Shown here: positions 45,520 to 55,269 of the stretch, one piece after another
How positions within the stretch are numbered: the first letter of the stretch is position 1
Layout of the letters: every line of letters begins with the position of its first letter
NCBI GenBank assembly: GCA_023213315.1
Contig: JAKCPI010005325.1
Location: forward strand, 25,912 to 89,911
Reading direction: 5' to 3'
From: Euborellia annulipes
Taxonomy: Eukaryota; Arthropoda; Insecta; Dermaptera; Anisolabididae
Length of the DNA stretch: 64,000 nt
Program-made: the position numbers and the translations under genes
The notes under the pieces: generated by a model
What the model saw: only the letters and a program-made list of their open reading frames with translations
Databases searched by the model: none
What the model was told of the DNA's origin: nothing

Positions 45520-47100
45520 GGTTAGAGAATTGTCGAGTTAATTGATTAAATTTAATGGTATTAAAAAATATTTTTTTTAATTTTAACTTTAAAGATTTTG
45601 GTTTATTAGAGGGGTGGTTTACACCCTCTCTCATCCCTCCTTTAATCATTTTAAAAATTGGATAATTTTCTAAGTATATTTAAAGAGAGAAAAAAAAACA
45701 AATATAAAATTTTAACCCGTATGCAAATAATAAATACCTTTAAAATGACGATGAATTGAGACCACAGGGATGAGTTGGTGGAGGGGTTGACATCTTAGTG
45801 GCACTAATCACAACACAATACAAGAGAAACTATTCACTTCACCGGAGTGACTCATGCCTCGGCACGAAAGCAACTAAAGACTTGTCTCTTATCTGAGCCC
45901 AGGTATAAAAGCATTAGTTAATAAAAAAGTTCCCTTTTTCAAAACTTGTCTTCTTCACAACAAACCGTATTTTATTCAATATATTTATTTTTTTCCGATA
46001 ATTTGGAATTGAAATATATTTTAAAACCCTATTTTATTTACCCACCTCTAAAAGTCACCCTCTAATTAATAAAATAATTATAATCAATATTTATTGTATT
46101 TATTTATTTATTAGCGTTAATTTGGAATTCAAATTATTTTTTGGAGATCTATTTTATTTATTCCCTCCCCTTAAGTATTTATAATTTTGTATTTATTATT
46201 TATTATAGGCCTAAATACTTTGAATTCTGGGGCTCTCAAAAAATTTAAAATTTTTCTTATTTCAAGCAAAGGCTAAGATTTATAATGAATAAAGCCAGCA
46301 AATATTCTAAGCGTTCACTTTATATTAATTTGATATTAAAAAAAAATAAATATTTCTTCCAGAATTCTTTAGAATCAATAGTAATTACAATTATTTTTCT
46401 TCACCCTGCCAAGCAATGGGAACATCAGCAAAGAATTATCTCGAAGAAATGTGTTAAGTGGTTAAATCAGTCGAAACAAAAAATCTGGTGTGGCAGCACA
46501 CGAACTCAAGTTTAATCAAGGCTAGTTTTATTTCAAAATTTAGAATTACGAACATGTATGTAATTTCAAAAAATGAATACGGTCTTTTAAGATTTAAAAT
46601 ACTTAAAACGGTACTCAATTTCTTTTGAACACAATTTGAGGGAAAAATATTTTCCGCCACAAATTGGTTTTAGTATTTCTTAGCCCCTTAATATGAAATT
46701 GAGATAATAAAATTGTTTTAAAAGTAAAGGGGTGGGATGAAGAAATAAAAATTGTTTTCAAAAAGAATATAATCAAATGATAAATTCATTGTTTTTACTT
46801 TACCAAGAGATATCTGATATAATATTAGTAAATATAGAGCAAAAAAAAACGAAATCTATTTACTTTCCTTTCACAACGCATCCATGACTAATATGAAGGG
46901 TTCAAATCCCAGAGGAGTTTTTTGTCAATTCATCAATCATTTCTTCAAAGATGAATAAACTTTCACGAATGAAAGAGAGTTTATTATAAATAAATAAATA
47001 CTACTAAGTGGCTTTCTAAAATAAACAAGGAAAAATATTTACAGTTGGATTAAGTACCAATAGTTTCTTTTTATTCCCTTATGTTTACTCAAGCTGCTCT
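45520..47100. other. unassigned AT-rich DNA
   Basis: A short XR terminal fragment lies at 46477-46500 (AAAAAATCTGGTGTGGCAGC), and a weak B-box-like GGGTTCAAATCCC near 46899. Otherwise no element or gene is seen. Confidence 0.4.
46477..46500 (+). repeat. XR terminal fragment
   Basis: AAAAAATCTGGTGTGGCAGC is the outermost part of the XR right hairpin; only one arm remains. Confidence 0.5.
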
Positions 47101-47106
47101 TAAGTT

Positions 47107-47719
47107 AAAAAATCTGGCGTGACTGAACTGTGCACGCAACTTTCTCTTACTTTCGGTAATAGACAGTGGGTTTTCTTTGCTTGTCACACCAGATTTTTTG
47201 GGGTCGAAATATATTTAGTTTCCGCAAATAAAACATGGAAAAATATTTTTATTTTGTTACCATAGGAACCATTTTCTTCTATCTTTCCTGTTAAGTACAA
47301 GAGTAAAGTGTACTTCACAGGATTTCAAGGGCAAAATGAGAATATACATTTAAAAGAGCATCTAAAAAATAATTGATTTTTGAATGTTAATCAAAATCGT
47401 TACAGTGAACTTTGAGAAAATTGAAAAAAACTGAAAAACTACATCAGTAGACAGTACTAGTACCTTTTGGTCGATTTTATTCAAAAGCTTCATGTCACGT
47501 CCCAGAGTGGAGCCTAACTTAAATATAAAATTTCAACCTCCTAGCTCTTTTTGTTCTTGAGATATTATGTTCCACAGACACACAGACATGTTGCCACTTT
47601 TTGGATTCAGGGGACCTCAAAACGTGTATATCCATCAAAATCTCGACATCGAATTTTTGACATGAAACCAATATTTTCTCTCTCTATATATTAAGCAATA
47701 GGAAGAGAAAGTAAAAAAA
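47107..47719 (-). repeat. XR repeat copy, near full length
   Basis: Right hairpin ATCTGGCGTGACTGAACTGT ... CTTGTCACACCAGAT, the body, the subfamily string TTGTTCTTGAGATATTATG and left end AGGAAGAGAAAGTAAAA are present. The (GACA)n tract is short. X-box degenerate (GTTACCATAGGAAC). Confidence 0.9.
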
Positions 47720-47724
47720 ATTAT

Positions 47725-48265
47725 TTTCACTTCCGTCCATGTGAATATAGTAAATTTCATTCATTGTTTACCAATTAATTTTTTAAATTATAAAGCTAAT
47801 AGATACCTTTATGGCCTTCAATGCCGAAAAGATAAAAGGGAATTAATAACAAATTATTTTTAAAAGGGAAAATCTATGAGATAGAAAAAGAAGGGAACAA
47901 TATCTTTCTTTTTTATTATTATTTATTTATTTACTTTACATTTATCGCTCCCGGAGGAGAAATGTTGCCTCAGGCAACCATATTTCTTTTTTGTCTAAAA
48001 ACATATTGCAAAAAAAGAATAAAAATAAAATAAATATCGTCACCAGTGAGTAGGTGGAAGGGAAACTCACGCAAGTGTTTAGAAAATTAAAAAAAAAATA
48101 GAGCAAATAATTGAAACAAAGGAAACAAAGATGAAACTATAATTATTTATTAAAGACGATTAACAAAAAAATGTTAAAACTCAGTCGAAACGTCGGCATC
48201 TTCACAAAAAGGTAGTGAATAATTTTTATTAATTTCTGTTTTCTTTTTTTCAACTTGCTGCTTTT
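47725..48265. other. unassigned AT-rich DNA with SINE tail fragment
   Basis: TTTATGGCCTTCAATGCCGA at 47808-47828 is a SINE 3' domain remnant. AGTCGAAACGTCGGCATCTT near 48183 recalls the GF loop motif in reverse. No gene is seen. Confidence 0.4.
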
Positions 48266-48272
48266 TATCTTG

Positions 48273-48536
48273 TTACTTTCTCTTTATTTGTAATACGGTA
48301 TATAGAGAGAAAGTATTCGATCATGTCAAAAATGTCAAGATTTAGATGGAAATACATGTTTTGAGGACCCCTGCAATTATTTCGTGGGTGTATTTGGACA
48401 TTTTTAAGCAAGAAGAAAATGAGCTATTAGTTTGAAATTTCATATTTAAGTTAAGCACCCTTCTGAGGCGTAATAATAAGCTTTGGAACAAAATCGGCCA
48501 AAAATTATTTGTACTTTACTTATGTACTTTTTCAGT
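48273..48536 (+). repeat. XR repeat, left part only
   Basis: It starts TTACTTTCTCTTTATTTG with the left hairpin and runs through AAATTTCATATTTAAGTTAA and ATGTACTTTTTCAGT, then stops. A detached XR right hairpin sits 480 bases on at 49017, with a SINE-A between, so both may derive from one copy. Confidence 0.75.
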
Positions 48537-48740
48537 CGACCATAAACAATTGTACTTTCTCGTTTCTCAAAGATAGATGCCTGCTAGTTAGGCAGCCCAA
48601 TTGACCCACCACTACAGTGTCTTTGTCAACTAAACTGATGTTTGATTATGTGGGTTTTTATTATTGGTCACAAACCAGCCTAATAATAATAATAATAATT
48701 TTATTTTAATTATTCTCTCTTCTCTTTTCACATAACTCGA

Positions 48741-49010
48741 GCCCTCGGGGTTTGGTGTAGAGGTTAGCGTGCTAACCTCGTATACCAAAAGTCGCGGGTT
48801 CGGACTCCGGGCAGTCCGATGATTTTATTTAAGCCATTTGGATACCAAATGGCTTAAATAAGAATGCCTGGACTCCTAATATGTATATTAATCTCTATAA
48901 CGGATATCGTAAAGTCTTAAATGGCCTAAGTTGCCGAAAAGACTGTCTCAATTGTGTGTGAATGTGAGTGTGAATGAGAAAAAAGTGTGTGTTTTTACAA
49001 AAAAAAAAAC
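48741..49010 (+). mobile_element. SINE-A, full-length reference copy
   Basis: A tRNA-like head (GGTTTGGTGTAGAGGTTAGC A-box region; CGGGTTCGGACTCC B-box region) is followed by a strong palindrome at 48828-48864 (TTAAGCCATTTGG, ATA, complement), a unique linker, the shared 3' domain AAATGGCCTAAGTTGCCGAA, a GTGTGAATGTGAGTGTGAAT stretch and poly-A. SINEs are transcribed by RNA polymerase III and mobilised by a partner LINE; none is visible here. No clear target-site duplication was found. Confidence 0.9.
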
Positions 49011-49016
49011 TTGACA

Positions 49017-49109
49017 GAAAAAATCTGGTGTGCAAGCACAGTACACAACTTTCTCTTACCGAAGGTCAAATAAGTTGTGTGCTGTGCAACTAATCACACC
49101 ATATTTTTA
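49017..49109 (+). repeat. solitary XR right-end hairpin
   Basis: ATCTGGTGTGCAAGCACAGT ... TTGTGTGCTGTGCAACTAAT CACACCAT forms the right-end hairpin with loop CTTTCTCTTACCGAAGG. No XR body precedes it directly. Confidence 0.8.
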
Positions 49110-49114
49110 ATTCA

Positions 49115-49865
49115 TTTGCATCAGATATTCAGTAAAAATCGATGCCAACTGCAAAATCAAAAGCCAATTAATAGAATTTAATTTATTATTGACAATTGGG
49201 CTACTTTTGTTATAATCTATTTATTTTACTTTATTTACTTATTTAGAAGAGTCTAGAATTAGAAAGTTTATTTTGGGCGTTCACCATCAATCATTTAGTG
49301 GTGATCCAACAGGGCCAGCCAATTAGTTAGGGCGGATCCAGAGCCCCGTAGGGCAGAAGGGCCAAAGAGAGAGGGGAGAGGTGCCTATTTCCTCACCATA
49401 TGAAAACCAACCAGCGTCAGGGCAAATATTTTTATTTGCCCAAAATGAAACCGTTTTTCTCGAAACGAATCGTGTTCCCGTGGGTCGCGACTTCAAATCT
49501 CACCGTTCGCTCTGGGAAATCACCCTGTTTCAATATTTGTCCTTTTTACCCTTTTTTCTTTCCCTCTCTCTCTCTTCTTGAGACTTCTCTGTCAGAGAGA
49601 GAGAAAAAAAAAAATTCTTTCACAAAGCTTTCACTTGACGGCACAAAATGCATATTTGGATGATAAGTTTCAACTTGAAATGTTTAGGAATATTATTGTT
49701 TTTTTTTTTTTTTTTTTTTTATTTTATAAATAAAACGTTTGAAAAAATAAATAAAAATCACCTGTAAAAGTTATCCAATTTTCACTATTTTCTAAGAATT
49801 TTATCTTCAAACTAGAGCGGAGTCAAGAAAACAAGAAGGGTCATTAATAAATGTGGATAGTTGTA
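49115..49865. other. unassigned DNA, partly higher complexity
   Basis: 49260-49620 is non-repetitive and less AT-rich. Two overlapping plus frames (49381-49581 and 49400-49663) show no domain. A poly-T run of about 24 bases lies at 49700-49723. Confidence 0.35.
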
Positions 49866-49868
49866 GTT

Positions 49869-50408
49869 CTTGGCAATGAGAAAATAACTTTTTAGAGCTT
49901 AATAGCACTTCTTTATCAGCGGCTCACTCTAATGCCACAGTACAAGTTAAGATGTCAGAGCGAAAAGTCAGAAAGGCAGGTCTATACATAATAACCAGCT
50001 CTCACAAGCTGCCTTTCTGACGTTTCGCTCCGAAATCTTAACTTGTATGCAAGGGGGATCCAGAGGTGTTTCTCGGGGGGGGGGGTAATTTGGAGTGATT
50101 CGTCGCACAGCACACTATTTTTTCTTAATTTCAGTAATTTAAAGGCGCATTTTGTACTTGTTTGCCAGAATATAAATACAAATCAAATTTTCAAGTATTA
50201 ATTTTTAAAATTTTACGTGAAAAATAAATTTTTTGCAAAAAAAGGTATTTTTTTCAAATCTCGGGGGGGGTAATTACCCCCTTTACCCCCCTTGTATCCG
50301 CCCTTGCTTGTATGTGGCATTAAAGTGCGTCGCTGATGAAGAAGAGCTATTAAATGCCTTCGAAATATTCGGAGAAAACACTCCAAAAAGTTATTTTCTT
50401 ATTGCCAA
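49869..50408. mobile_element. foldback element (GF-like) split by a hAT MITE
   Basis: The left arm (49871-49979) reads inward from TGGCAATGAGAAAATAACTT to GTCAGAAAGGCAG. The right arm reads CTGCCTTTCTGACGTTTCGC from 50009, is interrupted at 50050-50306, and resumes with TGGCATTAAAGTGCGTCGCT to ATTGCCA at 50407. Loop is about 30 bases. The right arm has about 27 bases not found in the left (around 50354-50382). Confidence 0.8.
50050..50306. mobile_element. hAT-type MITE, perfect 8-bp TSD, nested
   Basis: CTTGTATG occurs at 50042-50049 and 50307-50314. Ends CAAGGGGGATCCAGAGG and (complement) CAAGGGCGGATACAAGG match the short element at 32646-32725. Excision in silico restores the arm of the surrounding foldback. 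Inside, 50100-50170 has a decayed XR right-end hairpin (CGTCGCACAGCACAC, TTCTTAATTTCAGTAAT). Confidence 0.85.
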
Positions 50409-50608
50409 GAAACTAGCCAACATCTATCGTCATTTAAACTACTTGGCACGCCACATCCTTTCGTATACATACAATACAGAAAGGAAAAATATTTTCCTAT
50501 TTGTGAAACTAATGCCTAGTCAGAGCTTCCTACTGAAGTGTTTTTTTTTTATTAAGAGACAACTACCTTTTGACCAAAAGGAGTATAGATGAAATGAAAT
50601 AGAATTTG

Positions 50609-50703
50609 CCCTCGGGCTTGGCGTAGTTGGAAACGCGCATGCCTTGTATACCAAGGATCGAGGCAGTCCGATGATTTTATTTAAGCCATTTGGATACCAA
50701 ATG
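50609..50703 (+). repeat. SINE-A head, 3' part missing
   Basis: CCCTCGGGCTTGGCGTAGTT, GCCTTGTATACCAAGGATCG and GATTTTATTTAAGCCATTTG match the head and palindrome of SINE-A. The B box is partly deleted (GGATCGAGGCAGTCCG). The following hairpin repeat starts directly after the palindrome. Confidence 0.75.
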
Positions 50704-50873
50704 CTACACACGCCCGCACCAGGGACACTCACAGTAGATTGAAAGTGACCAGAAGAAAAATGTGTGTCCCTGGTGCGGACGTGTATATCCCTGTGTGTCC
50801 CTCAAGGTTCACTATACCGACCTGTTGCGGGCGTGTGGATCCCTCGATCATTTTTAATCATTTTTACTCAGGT
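50703..50873. repeat. long-hairpin interspersed repeat, copy 2
   Basis: CACACGCCCGCACCAGGGAC at the left and GTGTGTCCCTGGTGCGGACG at the right enclose AGAAGAAAAATG. It then has GGTTCACTAT and GCGGGCGTGTGGATCCCTCG, as in 36722-36905. The outer left arm of copy 1 is absent here. Confidence 0.75.
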
Positions 50874-51012
50874 GGGGGTTTCATTTCAAAAAATTTTTGG
50901 AAATCCAGAACTTTAAATATAGAATTATTTAAAAGACATTTGGTAACAAATGCTAAATAAATAAAATAAATTAATAAAATAAAATATTTGTTTCGTCTAA
51001 ACTGTGTTTTAT

Positions 51013-51258
51013 TTGAATAACACGTAGGAAGAGAGCCAAACAGGAGCGTCTATCAAATTAAAATCTCAATCTAAGAAGAAGTTTCGGGTTTAATTACATA
51101 ATGATATCATCAGTTCTTATGAGAATATTGGCACAAAGAACTGATGACGGCATTATGTAATTAAAGCCGAAACGTCTTCTTAGAGTGAGATTTTCATTTG
51201 ATAGACGCTCTCCTTTTTGGCTAACATCCTCTCTTCCTGCGTGTTATTCTAATCATTG
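51013..51258. mobile_element. foldback element (GF family)
   Basis: Arms begin TGAATAACACGTAGGAAGAG at the left and mirror as CTCTTCCTGCGTGTTATTCT at the right, with AAATCTCAATCTAAGAAGAAG and its complement inside. The inner stem is GAAGTTTCGGGTTTAATTAC with its complement. The right arm carries CTGATGACGGC and, 14 bases on, GCCGAAACGTC. The outer right sequence GAACAGCCACTTGTGC matches the left outer end of the element at 24.8 kb. Confidence 0.85.
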
Positions 51259-51373
51259 AACAGCCACTTGTGCTTAATTTGTAAAATTTGCAACGTTTCA
51301 GTCATATTTTGTGAATTTTCTCATGTGCCATCCAGATCAGATCACAAAAGATGTAAAGAATGTTACCTCTTCT

Positions 51374-51760
51374 GAGGAAAGAAAACAAAGAAGAATTTAG
51401 CCAATGACGTTTCTTTATTGAATTCAGCGCACGGTTAACGTTTCGGTCCTTTGGAACATCTTCAGAGTTGGGGCTGTCTCAGAAAAACATACTAAACTAG
51501 TACATAGAAATGAACAGGATGGCTGCCATCCATTATACAGCCACTATCTAACCACTAGTAGGCCTATATAAATTATCCCGAAACGTGAGGACCTTATTAA
51601 AAGTCTGCTTAAGTCTTATATTTGCACATGAGCCCTCCCTTTTCGGGGAAATTTGTATATGCCTTTCTGACAGAGCCACAGCCTAGGACATGGGCAGATT
51701 TCAGATAAAGAAACTTCATTGGCTGAATACTTCTTGTTTTTCTTTCTTCAACATATCTAT
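51374..51760. mobile_element. foldback element (GF-like)
   Basis: Left arm GAGGAAAGAAAACAAAGAAG ... TAGCCAATGACGTTTCTTTA is mirrored near 51705-51755 by GATAAAGAAACTTCATTGGC ... CTTGTTTTTCTTTC. On the minus strand near 51470 it has CTCTGAAGATG ... GGACCGAAACG, the GF loop motif. The internal 280 bases are otherwise unrecognised. Confidence 0.65.
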
Positions 51761-51849
51761 TCTACAGCTACACATCCAATGTACAATCCATACATACAAT
51801 GTGTCACTTTGGATTGTCCCAGATGTAACATCCTTTGTGATATCTTAAG

Positions 51850-51925
51850 CTGAATTGTACCTGAGGAAGTTTACAGGATGAGTGGCCGAAACGTTGTAAT
51901 TTTTACAAATAAACCATAGTTAAAC
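51850..51925 (+). repeat. GF-type fragment with GAAACGT word
   Basis: ACCTGAGGAAGTTTACAGG is followed by ATGAGTGGCCGAAACGTTG and an A-rich end. It resembles the loop-motif region of the GF elements but lacks long arms. Confidence 0.4.
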
Positions 51926-51929
51926 TTTT

Positions 51930-52935
51930 TTATTAAAAATAAAAAAAATTCGATTTTTTTCTATTTTTGTTGCTTTATGAAAATGTTTACGCTATTTAGA
52001 ATCTGAAATATTTAGTATGTGAAAATATAAAATTATCATTAAATTAAAATGAAAGGAGAGGAAATTTTAAATGCAAAATTTTATAGCAAAGCAAACTTGT
52101 TTGTGAATTTACAAAGTTAAACATCAAAAAGTAAAGTAAAATCTTGTTTATATGGTAATCTTTTTTTATAGGCTTTTATTTATAAAACAATTTGCAAATA
52201 TTGTAAAAATATTTGACTTTAAAGTAAAGTAAGAGGGAGAGTATTTATTTAAGTGCTCCAAACAAACAACAAGCAACTTCTATTTATTTATTTACTTGTT
52301 CAAATTTTGTTATCTTCGAAAATGAAAAAAAATTGCCAATAATTTATAGTCATAAAAAATTTTCAAATATCTAACTAAAGGTATCTATAAGAATATCTTG
52401 TCTTTTTTTTTTATAAAAATCTTTATTCTCTTTAAAAAAAGGTCAATAGAAAATAATTGGATTAATTATGGTTGTTTATCTTTAATATCTGAAATTTAAG
52501 TACGGCCATAATTGATTTTCCAGGTTCGTTGGTGGCGAGAATCGGCTAATTGCTCCCCCAACTTGTAGACAGCGGAGGGCTAACTCTCCAGATCATGAAG
52601 GGACTTAGGGAATTTGAGAATGGACCCGAAGGGAAAAGCCCCCATTGTTTAACTTTGTTTGCTTCTCGGGGCCAAATCAAGTGGTTGGAAAAACGTATCA
52701 TAAATAAATAAGTACCCTCTTTTGTATAAAGCGTTTAAAGAGAAATTTATTTCCTTTTCAGAATGATTTTTAAGGAGGAGGGGTTTCGGACTTATTAAAG
52801 GGCGTTTAAATAAATTAGAATATTATTTGTAATTAATACAAATTTTCAAAGTAAAAAAAATATTAAAGGAAAACTCCGATAGCTAGTACTCTGGCAAAAA
52901 TAGCTGGTCGCCTTATAGCAATAGTAGTAGTCTTT
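51930..52935. other. unassigned DNA with a small non-repeat island
   Basis: Mostly AT-rich. The island 52495-52690 is balanced in composition and contains GGCTAATTG and CCATAATTG (homeodomain-like cores). No coding signal is seen. Confidence 0.35.
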
Positions 52936-52939
52936 TTTT

Positions 52940-53635
52940 TTTTTACTTTCTCTTACCTATGTATATATGTAATATATATATAGAGAGAAAGTATTGGATT
53001 CATGTCAAAAATTCGATGTCGAGATTTTGATGGATCTTCACGTTTTGAGGTCCCCTGAATCCAAAAAGTGGTTTTCGCGACATGGTCTGTCTGTGGGTGG
53101 GTGGGTGGGTGTGTGGGTGGGTGTGTGGGTGGGGTGTGTGTGTGTTCAATTTTAAGCATGAAGGAATTGAGCTAGGAGGTTGAAATTTTATATTTAAGTT
53201 AAACACCCCCGGGACCGGAAAATAAGCTTTTAATCAAAATCGGCCAAAGAGTACTAGTACTTTACTGATGTACTTTTTCAGTTTTTTTCGATTTTCTCAA
53301 AATTTGCTCCAACGATTTTTTTTTAAATTCAAAAATCAATTATTTTTTAGATGCTCTTTAAAATGTATATTCTCATTTTGCGATTGAAATCTTCTGAAGA
53401 CCACTTTACTCTTGTGTTTCATAAGAAAGATAGGAAAAATGGTTGCCATGGTAACAAAATATAAATATTTTCCCATACTTATAAATTTTACATCTGAATT
53501 CAAATGTACCGTACTGTCGGGAACTAAATATATTTCGACACGAAAAATCTGGTGTGACAAGCACAGTACACAACTTTCGATTACCGAAGGTAAGAGAAAG
53601 TTGTGTGCTGTGCGCCAGTCACACCAGATTTTTTA
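52940..53635 (+). repeat. XR repeat, best-preserved copy
   Basis: All blocks are present: left hairpin at 52943-52993, GATGTCGAGATTTTGATGGA, a GGGTGGGTG/TGTG tract at 53093-53146 in place of (CTGT)n, AAGCATGAAGGAATTGAGCT, GAGTACTAGTACTTTACTGA, X-box at 53442-53455, and the right hairpin at 53543-53634 with a loop around GATTACCGAAGG. The GGTAAGAGAAAGT in the hairpin complements the left terminus ACTTTCTCTTACC. Confidence 0.95.
53442..53455. promoter_or_regulatory. X-box (RFX-type) palindrome inside XR
   Basis: Intact GTTGCCATGGTAAC in the best XR copy. Confidence 0.6.
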
Positions 53636-53749
53636 TTATAGGCTTGCAGCGGAAATTCTATTTTTTGAGACAACAGTAACGACAGCTATGCGCTCTGGTT
53701 GCCTAACTTCACGGCGGCTGGCTAATATTGAAACTGATAAACAACTACG

Positions 53750-53803
53750 ATAAATAAATAAATGAATAACAAATAAATAAACAATAAATAAATAAATAAA
53801 CTT
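53750..53803 (+). repeat. (AAATA)/(AAAT)n microsatellite
   Basis: Runs of AATAAATAAATAAATAAAC-type sequence between the XR copy and the inverted-repeat element. Confidence 0.7.
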
Positions 53804-53974
53804 TATTGGTAGCCAATTAAATTGAAATAAATTGTCGCATGAGACGGAATGCGAACCCGGAAAAAAAAAACGTAAAAGTTCTAAATATTTGTACAATTTG
53901 ATAAGTATAGCCTATTGGCTTATAAAGAGGGGATTATTCAATATATATATTATTAGGAATTTTTTTAGGTATAT

Positions 53975-54373
53975 ACCATCTATTGTAATAATATTGAGAC
54001 TAAAGCCCGGTAGTTAGGCAGCCCAAATGGCAGCTTTTCTGTATGTTAATAACCTTTTTCAAAGCAAACAAACATCTTTTAACATAAAAATGTATCTTTT
54101 ATTCTAGCACAGGAAGGGCTTCTCGCACCGGAGTCCCGGGTTCGCTTCCCGTATTTCATTTGATTTGACTACAAATCATTTGAAATAAATAGGGATGGGG
54201 TCTAAATGGCCTGAGATGCCGAAAAAGACCTTAAAAAAAATATATATAAATTTCAAGATATATCGAAATAAATATTATCTCAATGTTTTAATCAGGAAAA
54301 AGTTTAGTGAGCGTGTGTCATTTGGAATGCCTAACTACCGGGCATTAGTCTCAATACTATTGCAATAGATGGT
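53975..54373. mobile_element. inverted-repeat element carrying a SINE-B
   Basis: Arms of about 58 bases (53975-54032 and 54317-54373) differ at only a few positions: ACCATCTATTG, TATTGAGACTAA and GCCCGGTAGTTAGGCA are shared. No clean target-site duplication was found. A SINE-B lies in its centre. The word TAGTTAGGCAGCCCAA also occurs near 48582 as a fragment. Confidence 0.8.
54098..54237 (+). mobile_element. SINE-B copy
   Basis: A B box (CCCGGGTTCGCTTCCCG) is followed by a small palindrome (GATTTGACTACAAATC), then GTCTAAATGGCCTGAGATGC and an A-rich tail. The 5' head is shortened. Confidence 0.75.
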
Positions 54374-54379
54374 TCACCA

Positions 54380-54790
54380 TGGTAAGATAAAGGAAATGTA
54401 GCAAATTTTTTCCGATTTAATTTTCAATGATCTTGATTTTAGTCATCACGAAAACTTTCGCTGAAAGCGGGCGGAATGGCTAGTTATTTAATAAACAATT
54501 TGAAAAATATAAAAAAAAATCTGTATAATCTATTTATCTTGTTTTTTTTTTCCTTAATTTTGAAATTATCTCATTATATTGATTTCATTTTGTCGTTTGA
54601 AATTTTTTTTCTTTTTTTGAGGGGATGAGTAGATGAGGAAAAATTACATTGACCATTGCATTTAACAAATTAGAGAATGCTTTGATGATCCATATATACA
54701 AATTTAAACAGGAAAAATGAGATTATATATGCTCCATGACCAATCATCAAGAGAGTCAAAAATAAAAATAAATAAATAAAATCCTTTTGG
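54380..54790. other. unassigned AT-rich DNA
   Basis: No element apart from the GC word GAAAGCGGGCGGAATGGCTA at 54462-54481, which recurs loosely at 39215 and 58140. Confidence 0.4.
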
Positions 54791-55265
54791 CCAAGCTACG
54801 GCTCTAGAGATTAAAGCCAATTTTCCAGATAATTCGAGACGTAATCAGCCGTGTCGCTTTATTTTGTAGATGTCTCTTTAGTGCTTATACAGCACCCCCA
54901 CCCCCTCTCTCTCCCTATGTTTATATAAAGGCTGTTTTAATCATCAACGGTGGCGATGGCAGTTCAAAAATGCAAAACAACGAAACAAAGAAGCCAAGTG
55001 AATATGACGGCCATCTCATGGGGCCCACACGTGTGTGCATGTGAAATTGCAAAATTGTGAACAAAGGCTAGGCCGGTAGCATGCGTCATGGCCTGCTCTC
55101 TGTGAAAAGTACAGTACATGGCGCTCGCTCGCTTATCGCACGCACTTCAAGGCTCTCTCTCTCTCTCTGATAATGTGTCAAGTGTCCGATGTGTTTGATC
55201 GGCTCTCTCTCTCTCTCTCTCGCCAGCTGTCCTTTGTTTTCAAGTACTCTCTGCCTGTCATCTCA
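54791..55265. other. non-repeat island, candidate regulatory DNA
   Basis: It is GC-richer and unique within the window, with two (CT)n tracts (about 55152-55170 and 55203-55221). It includes CACACGTGTGTGCATGTG (E-box CACGTG) near 55027 and CCAGCTGTCC near 55224. No open frame is convincing. Function is speculative. Confidence 0.3.
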
Positions 55266-55269
55266 CACT

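Noticed and set aside
50233..50592. 119-codon open frame
   Set aside because: It runs from the hAT MITE across the foldback arm into unique DNA, so it is an accidental fusion of repeat segments.
52953..53206. Minus frames with Thr/His/Pro-rich repeats
   Set aside because: They translate the GGGTG/TGTG tract of an XR copy; the same frames break in other copies.
52940..53635. XR as a Helitron
   Set aside because: The right end has a hairpin, but there is no TC start, no CTRR end just after the hairpin, and the hairpin is far larger than usual.
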